Positions 32,050 to 44,600 of a DNA stretch of 64,000 nt are shown here, piece by piece (within the stretch, counting starts at the first letter, position 1; each line of letters opens with the position of its first letter). The notes beneath the pieces were generated by a model, which did no database searches, was not told where the DNA came from, and was given only the letters and a program-made list of their open reading frames with translations. This stretch comes from Mermis nigrescens. Lineage: Eukaryota > Nematoda > Enoplea > Mermithida > Mermithidae. The position numbers and the translations under genes were made by a program. The stretch spans positions 14,966,304 through 15,030,303 of the forward strand of contig JAVLUZ010000145.1 of the NCBI GenBank assembly GCA_036768485.1. The letters run 5' to 3'.

Positions 32050-33529
32050 CTGGGCAACCCTGCAATTTTCTTATAAGAATTTTTACTAATAGTAAGCCTA
32101 TAGTTTTGAGTTGTCGTGAATTAAATGTATATATGTATGTATTTACAATTATGGTACACGTCGCAGCTGAAATTTATTGAGTAAAAAGCAAAGCTTACAT
32201 CAAACTACGAATTGTTTCACTTGATCGTATTTTAGCCTCGATTCAGTGCATAACTGATTAAGAGTTGAGACCTATGATCCACCGTCCCACGTCTCACAAT
32301 ATCAACTTTTTTTGTCCTAGTAGTCCCATCGCAAGTCCACGCCTACTACGTGCGTAATGAGATATGACCAACTTCACCCACCATTCTGCGGCTGAGGCTG
32401 TCCCTTAAGTCCAAGTGTCTAGAAGGGCCCTCCAGAAAAACGAAGACACATAAAAGATGATGCAGTAAAGATAAAGGATAAAGATAAAGATGATAAAGAT
32501 GCAGCAGTACTGTTGTAGTGCAGTATATTTTGCATTCAGTTGGTACAGTGCTTGTATTCTTGTTTAATAGGTAATAAGCACAACACAAAAGCATACTTAA
32601 GCATAGCTTGTCTTAAATCTATCAAGCAGTTTTTTAAGTTGGCATCCCTTTTTGCGAGAATCGTTCCTCGTTACGACTTTTAAAGCTTCACTTGCTTCTC
32701 CTGAAATAAATATCGATAATTTTTTTCTTAAAGGTACAGCAGCAATGAATAAATTTATTCTAATTTAATATAAAAACAAAGCTCGAATTTGAATAAAATA
32801 ATGGCTCAGCACAATATTTTTTCTGTTTAATTACATTTCAAAAGTACACTATTTTTCGCATGAAAATAATTTTTCTGATTGACCTTCGTTAACAATAGTA
32901 TGTTGGAGACAGTTTTCAGCATAAATGATCTTGGAGCTCTCACCTAAGAATTTCTGATTTTCCAAAATGTAGAAAAGGCGCAGTTTTAAGAGTTTTAAGT
33001 GATCTTTCGGCGCAAAAAAGTGTCAAATTTTCAGCTCTTCGCGCCATATACAAATTTGTTGTCAACGTTCCGTTAAATTTACTCCTTTTTTCGCATTTTT
33101 TTCGAAATTTTTTCAAATGCTTCTATGTCTTAAAGAAGAAGCATCGTCAAAAAGGCCGGAAATTTGTGATTTTGGTGCACATACTTGTGTATCGTTTTTA
33201 AGCCAAAAAAAGGCACGTTACACCGAAAACTTGTTCAAATAACCTGCAAACATCTTTTATTGTTTTACAGTAGGTACTTCAAATCTTTTAAACATTTATT
33301 AGCGCAATGTATTTATTATACACAATATGTTACCATGTACCTGTATTATTGATTTTAATATGGATATGCATTCATGCACATTTGTATTTATTTTCCTACT
33401 TTTATTTACATGCCTATTTTGTTACTTATTTTACATTTGTATTGTTCATTCCTGACTTTGATTACTTCTATTCAATATTTTTCCACTGATGTCAAGATTT
33501 TCAGGATGTCATGTTGCAAAATATAATGT

Positions 33530-33930
33530 GCTTAGTAATCATCTATAATATTAATTTCGAGTTGTGTGTAAGTGTGTGTGTGTCTGTGAGGCAAAAAAGT
33601 TTTTACTGGATAATTTTGTGATACTTATATTTTCACTCAATGGGTATTTTCGGGCGCTAATTACAATTTTTTGATTAAAATGGCTCGATCGGACTCCTGA
33701 AACCCGGAAACTACGGATTTATGTAAAAGGTTTTGGTAGCTCTAGCCGCTTATGCAATTGCCGCAGGGTAAAATTTTAAAGCCACCCTAGATCAACTTTT
33801 TATGCGCTATCGACTGGTGTAAACCACTTTACACTACAGTGTAAACTGATGTGATGCCGTAAGAAAAACGTGATTTACAAGTGTATTTTATCAAATATCT
33901 CAAATCGCAGCGGATAAATTTTTTTAAATT
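33530..33930 (+). repeat. Interspersed repeat E, copy 2
   Basis: Collinear with 1700-2135 but with only a short TG tract. It shares AAAAAGTTTTTACTG, ATGGCTCGATCG and TAGCTCTAGCCG-like blocks. Non-coding. Confidence 0.7.
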
Positions 33931-34429
33931 TTTCACCAATTATTGGATATCTTATGACTGACCTTACTGTAGAATTTGAAGAAAATTCACGGATTGGTTT
34001 TTTAGATACAGGAGCCCAAAGGTACCCTATGCATAGCGTAAAATTTAGGTTTTTGTCTTTTTGCAGAAACACAGATTGACTGTTGCTTCCAAAATTTGGC
34101 CCCTGGGGTTTCTGGGACCGCTGATTCCATATTCGCTACTTTAAATATACGATCTGGCATCATAAAACATGTATGAGACGGGCTGAAAGGAAATCACGTA
34201 CGGGTACTTATAAACATGATTAATCACTGAAAAAGAGCTTGCACCATGTCAAAATTTTTGACCTTGTAAACCAGCGCGCGTGAAATTTAATGCAAAGCAA
34301 TCGAAAGCAGCAAACATACGGCTTTCGAAAATACAAATCCAAATGTTTTTGCTTCTAGCGGCTAATTTAATATGCAACTTTTTGCATTTGTTTACAATGA
34401 GGGCAAAGTTGAACATTGTACAAAGTTGA

Positions 34430-34670
34430 ACCCGACGCTATAAGATAGGACGTGATACAACATACTTAATGCTATACAATAGGACGTGATGTAGCATACC
34501 CCATGCTATACAATAGGACGTGATATAACATGCCCCATGCTATAAGATAGGACGTGATATAACACACCCAGCGTTACAGGATAGGTTGTGATATAACATA
34601 CCCCATGCTACAAGATAGGACGTGATATACCATACCCAGTGCTATAACATATCCTGTGCTGTAAGATTGG
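34430..34670 (+). repeat. Minisatellite, about 40-bp units
   Basis: Six degenerate units of the form GCTATAAGATAGGACGTGAT followed by ATAACATACCCCAT. The ends are diverged and the central units best preserved. Confidence 0.9.
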
Positions 34671-35130
34671 TGTCCCAAAACATCAAAAATATGGTTTGCA
34701 CCAAAAAAATCTTTAAATCTCTCAAAACATCAAAAAAATGGTTCTGACCAAAAAATTTTTTAAACACCCCAAAACATCAAAAATATGGTTTTGACCAAAA
34801 AAAATTTTTGTTAAACCTCCAAAAACATCAAAAGTATGGTTTTGGACCAAAAAAGTTTTTTTAATATTCCAAAACGTTAAAAATATGGTTATGATCAAAC
34901 AAATTTTTTGAACATCCCAAACCATCTAATGGTATAATTTCCAGAACATCCCAGAACATCAAAAATATGATTTAGGATAAAGAATTCTCAGAACCATTCT
35001 ATAACGTCAGAAATATGGATTTAATCAAAGAAATGGTTGACAAAAGACACTTTTAATAAATTTAAAAAATACAAAATGTTTTTACCAACAATTTTTTTAG
35101 AAATATCCCAAAAACATCAAAAGTCCCGAA
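34671..35130 (+). repeat. Minisatellite, about 55-60 bp AT-rich units
   Basis: About seven units built on CCCAAAACATCAAAAATATG followed by GTTTTGACCAAAAAAATTTT. It directly adjoins the previous array, although the units are unrelated. Confidence 0.85.
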
Positions 35131-35685
35131 AAATAAAAAAATACAAGAGACATCTCAATCCCATACAGCTATCAGGCCTAAGTTCAGCCAGGGCAACGCC
35201 GGGCAGCTCAGCTAGATATAAAAAATATAAAAACCGCTCGCCGATCCATTGCAGAGTCATTCAATTTTTTATACTAATTACTGGCTAAGATATTATTTGT
35301 TTACAAACACTCTAGCAGATGGGGCAGCGAAGCGCCCCATTCGCTAGTCTAAATTAAAAGTGTCATTCATGGATGACACCACAAGTACAAAACACAAAAA
35401 AATTAAAAAATCTGAGCACTGTTTTCAAAACTTCCTCTGGTAAGTTTGTAAAGTACGTTTTAACTCTAAAAAAATCAATCGACAAAAAAAGGCTGATGAA
35501 AAAAAGCTGATGACTGATCTGATGTGTCCAATTGATACATCAGATCAGCCTAAAGCAGAAAAAGATTGTGTCAATTCTTCCACGACTGTCAAAAAACAGA
35601 CAATTTTGTTTTAATCTTCTTTGGCTTTTATAAAATATCAAATCTCATTCACTGTGTTACGCAGACGGAATCATAAGATCGTCTT

Positions 35686-38600
35686 TTAATCAGCAGCACA
35701 CATGGGCGTGGGGGGTTTGGGGGGTCCCAGAAGTTCGAATACCCCCCAGAAATCAAAATACCCCTCCCAGAATTCAAATTTTGAATTTTTTTGCTTTTTT
35801 AGTGATTTTTTGATGCCATTGGATAGTGCTCGATGAGAAACGTCGAAAAAGGGTGTTTTTTCGCCATACGACCACTTTTAAGACCATTTTTTGACCTTTG
35901 AAAATTTTTCCACACCCTCCTCCAGAATTTCGGTGCTGCCCACCTATGATCAGCAGTATATCTCTGCATGAGTCTTGTTGCCTCATGAGAAATTTTAGCA
36001 AAGGTACAACAACGCTCACTATTTGAAAAGTGTACGGTCATAGCGTTCTCGAGACTTTCCAAAATTCGCTCAGCTTCTAGTCTATCCCTACAAAAAGATT
36101 TAAAATTAATCGTGTAAAATACAGCAGCAAGAAATTGATTATCGAAATATTAAAGAAAGTTGGTTAACAGCGGAAAGAAAACTTTTTTAGCAAAATAGGC
36201 AAAATGAATTTAAAAAATGAAAAAAATCGCATCTTTTTCTGCAAAATTGCTCAAAATCAAATAGAAAGTGTAAATTCAAGCAGTCTTTATGCTCAGACAT
36301 TAACATAAAATTTTCGGATCATTTTAGCTCAGAAAATCTATCCAGTTGTAGTACAGGTAATATGCAAACAGGGGTAAAAATTTCAAGATTGAACTTCGAT
36401 CTTTAATTCTGAATTGTCAAGCTAATGCCTTCTTCCTAAGCTGGACTTAATGTCAATGAAGGGTGTTATTTTTTACGCCAAGCAACAATAAATAAAAACA
36501 ACATTTTTCAAAAGTGGCCTATAAGAGATACAGCTTCTTAAATAGCGAGATCCCTTAAGCCAGTGATTCGCTTATCCGATAACCTTAGCAGCAGGACAGA
36601 ATTTTATTTTTGAGTAAAGGAAAAATTTAAGACCTCAACACATCTCGAGACTGTTTACGAGGTAGGCAAAATCATGAAATTTCTTAGATTTCACGACGAG
36701 CTTTATACCACGACGAAGAAACATTTAAGAAAAATCTAAATTTTTGAACGTCATTTTGAGATCAAAAACAGAAAACCCTTCTCTCAAGCAAGCTAAAGAT
36801 TGTTGCTCAATATTTTGCTGCAGTTCGACTGCTAAAAATCGCATAATTTTACCCTTAAAATCTAATTTTGGGTAATTGCAAAGATAAATATCATAGAAAA
36901 TTTATAATTTGGCGCGAACTGGCTATTTAACAAGTGTCATTTAAATTTGAGCTTTTTGAAAAATAAAGATATAGAAAAGGAATTGAAAATTAAAAAATAA
37001 ATACAGAAAAAATAGCAGATCAGAGACGCTGGAAAATTCTGAGTCAATTAAAATTGAAAACTGTCCGATAAACCTGTTTTGGCGATCTTTTAAACGCACT
37101 TTGAAATATTTATCTTTTTCGTCCGAGTTGAGTAGAAACGTTTTGTTATTTCAGGAGAGGCCATACGAGCTAGTTTAACAGCCAAAAAAGCTGTATGGAT
37201 TAATAAAAAATTGGAAAACTAAATTGACATCGAATAAATAAGGGATATCGCAAAATAAAATTACTTAATTGTCGATTCAATGCAATCTGGCTTTGAAATT
37301 TCAAAGTCAGAGGCAATGGATGTTGTATTTTCCTCCGTGCGAACACGACTCTGCACTGAAAGTAAAGACTTTGAATATATTTCCTTTGTTTAATAGTGGT
37401 TTGGTTATATTCTCAAGCGTCCTTAAAAATTTACTACTAATTTAAATAATGATTTATTATTATGAACTTTAAATTAAGAATTATGATTCAAAAGTTTTGA
37501 AATTCTGAAACCATCATTCTTGATCACAAATTAAAGTTTTTTGCGATTACACAACGCGGAACATATACAATCATACCTGGGCGTAGGGGGTTTGGAAGTA
37601 TGCACCCCCCGAGAAACCAAAATCACCCCCCCCAGAAATCAAAATACCCCCAGAATTCAATTTTTGAAATTTTTGATGTTTTTTCACACTTTTTTGATGC
37701 CAATGGATAGTGCTCGATGAGAAACGTTTAAAAATGGTGTTTTTTCGTTATTCCACCATTTTTAAGGCCATTTTTTGACCTTAGAAAAAATCTTGCACCC
37801 CCAGAACTTTGGTGCCGCCCACCTATGTATACAATGGTAAAGTAACCTAATCCATGCGGTCAAATAAATGATTTCGTTGTCCAAATGACACAAATTATTC
37901 ACTATCAATTGCTGGAGATCTAAGTCAAATGCAAATCTTAATGTGCAGACTGCTTACCATCTTCAATAGGAAAACGTAGCAGCAAGTCGTGGCACTTATT
38001 CATTTCCGACAATAAGAAATTTAGACAACCGATAAATTGGCTAGCTTGTTTTGTATAAACTGATGATGAATAAGGATCTTTTGTTTCACTACAACAAAAA
38101 TTACAACATTTAAAGAAAAGTTATTTATTACAAGACTAGAAAAACAAGTAGGTAGCGCTTAGGAAGTTTTTTTGGCTGCCATATTTGAACTTTTCCTTTT
38201 GCAAGCCTATATTCGAAGAGGCGATTTTGCAATTTCCCTGTGGGCTTGTTTTGGTGAACAGATGAGAGTCAAAGTTTCAAACCTGAAGGTCTACTGAGAA
38301 AGCGCTTCTACATGACAAAAAGAGTTTTGAAGAGAAGAAGTTTAACCTACATAATTCAAAGGATTGAGGAGAAGTAACATCAAATTCACAAGTCTCCTCA
38401 AAAATACTTGAGAGAAGAATGAAGGCCTGCAATGGGATGTGAGAGCTGTTGTTTCACCATATGAAACCGCTTCCATCAAACACAGTTTCAAAGCTTCTGA
38501 GAGCGCTTGAAGGTTCCACATTGCTGTTTCAGACTTTAGCTAGCTGTCTGAACGAATGGTTTAAACTCTGTCAGTAGATGGGAGAGGAAGTCGGAGATTT

Positions 38601-41600
38601 CTTCGGGGGGGGGAGAATGGGAAGTCCCGTTATCCCGCTAGCATTACAATGAGAATGAGAGGTCCAAATCTGCAAATATCCTTCCAAACTTTAGAATGAC
38701 AGAGTGCTGTCACACTGCTTCAAGAAAGCTTAAACTCTGTGAAACAAACAAAGCAGTTTCTAAAATGCTTCTCTAGCAAAGCGTTGCCTCACGTGTTAGT
38801 TCTGGGAAGGGCATACAAGCAAAAACAGCAACAAAAGCAATGAAGTATGAATAAATTCTTAGAGTATGATGATTTGTTGAGAAAGGAGAGAAAACGTTCT
38901 GCTTCCCAGAAACTAGAATATTCACGTTGGAATCTGTTTGAGAATGCCCATGTAAACAGATTGTTAGTATATCTTAGTATGGTAGTAAAAGGAGAAATAT
39001 TTTTGCAGAATCTAGACAGAAGCAAAATAATTTTGTTTGTGAAAAAGGGACTTATTCAGCAGAAGTTGAACAACTTTGGCATTTGAGCATTCAATCTGGA
39101 AGATGACTTGGAAATGTCTATTTGCAAGAATTGATATTTCATACAGAGGCCTAATAAAGCTGTGAATGTATTTTTAATTAATTTGAATGTAAAGCTGATG
39201 AAATATGAATGCAAATAGTTTAAAACACTTTTCTGTTTTATAAGACGTTCATGTTTGTTAATTGGTGACAATTTAGTGTTCCAAGTTTAAAGCTTCTTGA
39301 ACACCTGATTCTCATTAATTGACGTCCCGTTTCTCCGACTGCATGATTAAAATGTGATAGTGGCCTTAATCGCACGTCAATCATGGTTGCTAGATTTGCT
39401 AGAGTAGACATAAAGGAAGTTTAAGTTATAGCTTCTACAATGTAATAAACATTATTCACGAAATGTACTTAATTATGTACTAGTGACAGTTTGTAGCTAG
39501 CACATTGAAATACTCGTTACGATTTCTTGCATACTTAAAGCAGTACCTACTACTACATGTTTTTACTCTTTCTAAGAAATAATCCAAAACTAAATTTATC
39601 GCTAATTGAGTAAATTGTATTTTATTGACTGACGGTCTGGCGTCAAAACTGACCGAAAAAGTTGCACGACAAAATACGGGACAAAATTTAATCGTATTCG
39701 TTACAATGATTAAATGAATAGACACATAATTTTCTATGTAAATATGCCAAGTGCCCCATGATGCATTTCGAACAAATTTGTTTTTTTTTTCTCACGCTTG
39801 TCAATCTTAACCATAGTCGAAAAATCGGGACAGTGGGAGAATCGGTGCGAACTTAGAAACAGGGAGAGGACCAGAGGCGTAGCTAGAATTTCGGTTCGGG
39901 GTTGGCATAGACAAAATTTTCCAAGACTACTTTTGCATTAAGTGCCAGTAACTTTATGTATAGCAGAAACTGAGCTTTTCGATTAGTAATGTCGCCTAGC
40001 TAATTTATGGGTTTCTTACGATCAAAAATACAAAAATGTAAAGCGACGCGTAGCGTCTAAAATTTTGGAAATGTTTGCCGTTTTTATGTAGAATTTACGG
40101 CCTTTTTATCGACAAACAGTTCAGACATCATAAGTGGCGCAAAGCAGCAACATTTTGTAGCACTGTGAATACCAGTAGTCTGACAGAGCAGAAAATTATC
40201 AAATTTGTACAAAACAATTTTGACAGCTTCAAGCTTCTAACAAGAAAGCTGCGAATTACTAACCAGTATGAACATATTGTGACTGATTAAGGCTTTTAAA
40301 GGCAATGCTGGAGCTAAGAGAAAAAGAAAGAAAGAAAGAAAAGAAAGAACAGTAACCGGCGGCACTGAGCGCCAGAAAATTTTGACGTTTTTGCTCTTTA
40401 AACTCAATCTATGCCGCTTAAATTATATAGAACACACAAACTGATTCCGGCGCGAAGCGCCGGAAATTTTTAGAAATTCTCAACCCTTTACCTTTTTTGT
40501 CCTCCCGAAATTTTCGTTGCACATACACAACGATATTTTACGGCTGGGGGTCTGGGGTGGCGCGCTCAAGCGCCCTCCCCAGCGGGGTTTGGGGCAGAGC
40601 CCCGGAAAATTTTATTAAAAAAAGCACTTCAATGTTAAATAGTAACGGTAAAATTTTCACAAAATCGGCCGAATCTCGGTTCTGAATTAAGCCCAAAAAA
40701 CACTCAAAATTGATGAACTCCTATGTTGTAAAAAACTTCGAGCTATATGCGTTTTTCGACCTCTGCTAAAGCGCAGCAACGGGTCGCTGCCAATAAGATA
40801 TAAAAAGATGTATCAATGAAAATCTTGTTCTCACCGTTTTCAGACCCATTTGTGGCCTTCTTATAACAAGATGTATTTTAGAAAACATAAAATGCGCGAA
40901 AACACAGGAAAATTTGGCCATTTCTTTCATTTAAAATAGGACTATGTGTTCTTGTAAAGAAAGACAAACAAAGCAGAGAATAGACAAACTTAAACGCAAT
41001 CATTCTCGCACTTTTACTATTATGCTCAACAAGCACGCGCAGTTTCATTCAACGAACAAATAGTGCATTAAATCACGAAAATTATGTGAAGTGCTGGATT
41101 ATTTTATGATTCAAGCTTTTAAAATAATTAAATCTATGTAACAATAAATAATAATGACCCAGTGCGAAGCGCCGGAAAATTTTTGACGTTTTTACCGTTT
41201 TGAACTCAATTTTCTGGATACAATTATTGCACCAGAAGAATGAATAAAATTTCTGAAAATTTTTCAGGTGGGCCATGTGCTCCCAATGCCCCTCTTCCTG
41301 GCTACGACTATGGAGAGGATAAACTTAGAAGTATGAACGAAAGGACGAATCGTAGGCTCTGTTACCGCAATCCACAAATAAACCCTTATATTATAGAATC
41401 ATGCTGGATACTTCTATTTCCATATCATTCATGAGCTAAAGAATACAAGTATCATGAGCGAATCAATATTTACTTTTTCAGTTGAGGCAATAAAGAATTA
41501 TGCAAGGTCTTGCAACGTTTCATGCAGTCGATCCTGAGCTCATTAATTTGCATTCTACTTTCTAGTGAATCGTGATATGTTCCGATCGATTGAATAAGTT

Positions 41601-44600
41601 GACGAAATGATGCTAAAGCACCACTTATGTCGTGCAAGCCCTGAAAATGTTTACAATCAAAATACCTTAGTAAATCATTTGATTTTGTAAAAAATTATCA
41701 TAGGTATGAAAGCATATCCAAGAAACATTGATTGTCCTTGTCAAACTGTATCTTTAAAGTAATCTGCGACAATTAAGCGCAATTTACTATATTCTGAAGC
41801 CTTTTTATCCGACTAGGCATCACTACTTTCGCATCACCGTATTTCAGGTTATTACAAATAATATAGCTTTACCAGAACTTTCACGTTTTGGCGACTGTCC
41901 AGATTAAAACCATTGATGTTTGAAAGCAATAACTCGTAAACTAGTAAAAAAGCTGCAAGCATAGACAAAAAAACTTCGTATACATAGTTTGTTTTTAGCG
42001 ATCAATCTGCATACTGCTGAAAAAACGACTCCTGTTCAATCAAGTTGAAATCAAGAGCAGTGAAACTAATATGATCATTGAAACTTCACCAACTTCCGAC
42101 TGCGCATTCAATTCGGACGCACTAAGAACCTATCACACGTGGGCGTGGGGTCTGAAGTCTGGGTCTGGCTGGACCGCCCCCTCCCGCCGCAGGAATCTAG
42201 AAGACCACCAAGAATCGATAGACACCAGAATTGAATGTTTCGTGCTATTTTTTGCGATTTTGTCTCATCGGACCCCATAATTTGATTGCTGCCATGTATG
42301 GTGGTACGGTGGTACCCATAGGTGGGCGGCACCAAAATTTAGGGGCTGCAATATTTTTCAAAGCTAAAAAAATAGCCTTAAAAATGGTGGTATGGCGAAA
42401 AAATACCATTTTCCAACGTTTCTCATCGAGCACAATCCATTGGCATCAACAAATTTCGAAAAAACTAAGAAAATTTTCAAAAATTGTATTCTGGGGGATA
42501 TTTTGGTTTCTGGGGGTATTATGGTATCTCGGATTGGGGTGCATACCCCCGAACCTCCCACGCCCAGGTGTGGTGGTACCTATCTACAGGCACGTAGCTG
42601 TGGGGGACTGGGGGGGTCCGGACCCCCCAAAATTCTGAAAAAACCGGAAAAATAGGACTTTTACACGTTATTTTGTGCTATTTTTGGCTTAGATCCCCCA
42701 AAATTGGTGTTGGTCCCCCCAAAATAAGAGGGCCAGCTACGTGCCTGCCTATCTACAATGTCATATGGACTGACATGCATAGTTTTGTTTTTCAATCCAC
42801 TTGTGTACAGCCAACCTCTTTTTTAGGAATATAAAGCATAATGATAGTGTATTTTTATGGCTTTTTAAATTAAAGCTGCTGTTATTTTAAAGTATGAACT
42901 TGACTCAAATATAAAAAGAAAGCTGAAATTACCTTCTAGTGCAGTGAAGAGACGAAATATCTATATACTTTTATTAGAAAATCAGAATTGTAATTTTTTA
43001 GCATTATTTTCTCAATGATAAGAGTAATTTTTAGCATTATTTTTCGATGATATAAGCTATTGCGCAAGCGTATGGCATGTGACTTGCATTTATTTTGCCC
43101 TTTTTTTCTTAGTAACGCTATTTTCCAGCAGCTAATGCTCGCTCAAACGACTTATATGAAAGCTTGCCTTCAAAATCGAAAGATTTTTATTTGCATTCGA
43201 CATTATTTTTCAGCGCAAGATGTATTAAATTCGTTCACAGAGTGAATATTCAGAAAAAACAACTTACGTCTTGGCGCTTGAACATTGGTGACTTATAAAT
43301 GTTTTCTTTGGAATAGGCTTTTTCAATGCTGACGGAATCAGGATAATTCAATTATTGAAATAACATTCTACTATTGATTAACGGGATAAGCGTTCAAATC
43401 AACAAATTTGAAATTAGACTGCTTGAATGTGGTGAACACTAATGCTATGCTAACGTTGCTATTTGAAGAATCGATTTTTCTCACAGCACTCGCTTTCCGC
43501 ATAGCGGAACAAACAGCTCTTCAGCTCTTCAGCTACAACACGGCCCGACGCATTTATACGTGGCAAAGCTGCTGCACGAGCAGCTAATTCAAACTTTTGT
43601 GGAATAATGCATAATTGAGCTCTTAAGCTGCTGAAATAAAGAGCTTTGCTTAACCAAAGTATAAACGGGCAACATAAAGCCTGGTATACGTATGTCTTTA
43701 ACGAGAACTTTCTGAATTTTCATTGCAAAAATCGAAACTGAACAAACCCAGAATATTTGAAAGTTCAAGTTTAGCGCATATTCGCGTGTGTGTAGCTTAA
43801 GGACATCGCCGAACATTTGCGATCGAGGTTAAAAAATAGTTTCTCTTTAACCTCAGATGAAAAAAGATACAGATGTCTATTGAGGAATCCTTAGTTGAAA
43901 AATTCGGAAGGCTTGTGTATTTCTGATTAAAAGTTGAAGTTGACAACGTTTCGTATTAGCATGATGTGACAGGTACTATTAGTATAGTAAGTCACCAAAT
44001 CGGAAAGATGCGACTCCATCAGATAATATGTATCCACACCGCTTTATCATTGTGAATGGTGGATCAGGTCATAAAAAGTAACATTTTCTTCATTTGAGAC
44101 TAAACTTCTATTGCAAAAAAGTCAACGACATGCGCCATGCTTTCGGGTCATCATGGTGCAGTGTTGATTGTTTATTGTGCTTTAACTTTCAAAGAATAAC
44201 TAGCCTCTGATTTTGCGAGACAGCATCGGCTTTCAGTCTCAAGTCAAAATTCAACAAAATAACCAGTGTAAGAATCAACAACATTGCGAAGTGATCAGAT
44301 TTATGCATGGCATATCCGAGAATCTCCCAATAGGATATCTCGCTCAGTATTATTGGAAAAAATCAGTTTCTGCTGATTTGATGTATTTTAAATCTTTCTT
44401 GACTGTAGTGGCGGACTTAGGATTTTCCTAGTGGGGCGGTACCTCAAGTTTTCCAAAAACTGTTGAAAATAGGTCGAAAAATTTGCTATTCACCTCCGAA
44501 ATGGCGTTTTTTGACGTTTAGCCTTGTCTATTTTTGAATCGCTTTGGGGCCGCGATTCTTCGAAAAATGGACTTTTTGAACAATTTCCACGCCACCGTTT

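Larger units (their letters stand above)
32050..35696. other. Intergenic between cyclophilin and the minus-strand gene
   Basis: Contains a GATAAA-rich patch (32463-32505), interspersed repeat E (33530-33930) and two minisatellites (34430-35130). A hairpin GATGGGGC/GCCCCATT lies near 35318. No exon was recognised on either strand. Confidence 0.6.
41700..43260. other. Intron of the minus-strand gene with clustered MITEs
   Basis: Holds a repeat G copy (about 42136-42305), a family A copy and an adjoining hAT-type MITE. Outside them the sequence is AT-rich with no recognised feature. Confidence 0.55.

Noticed and set aside
42231..42655. Plus-strand open frames with WRKNTIFQRFSSSTIHWHQ-like peptides
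   Set aside because: The same peptide recurs in every reverse family A copy (19082, 47269, 52947, 62227); it is translated MITE sequence, not a protein family.
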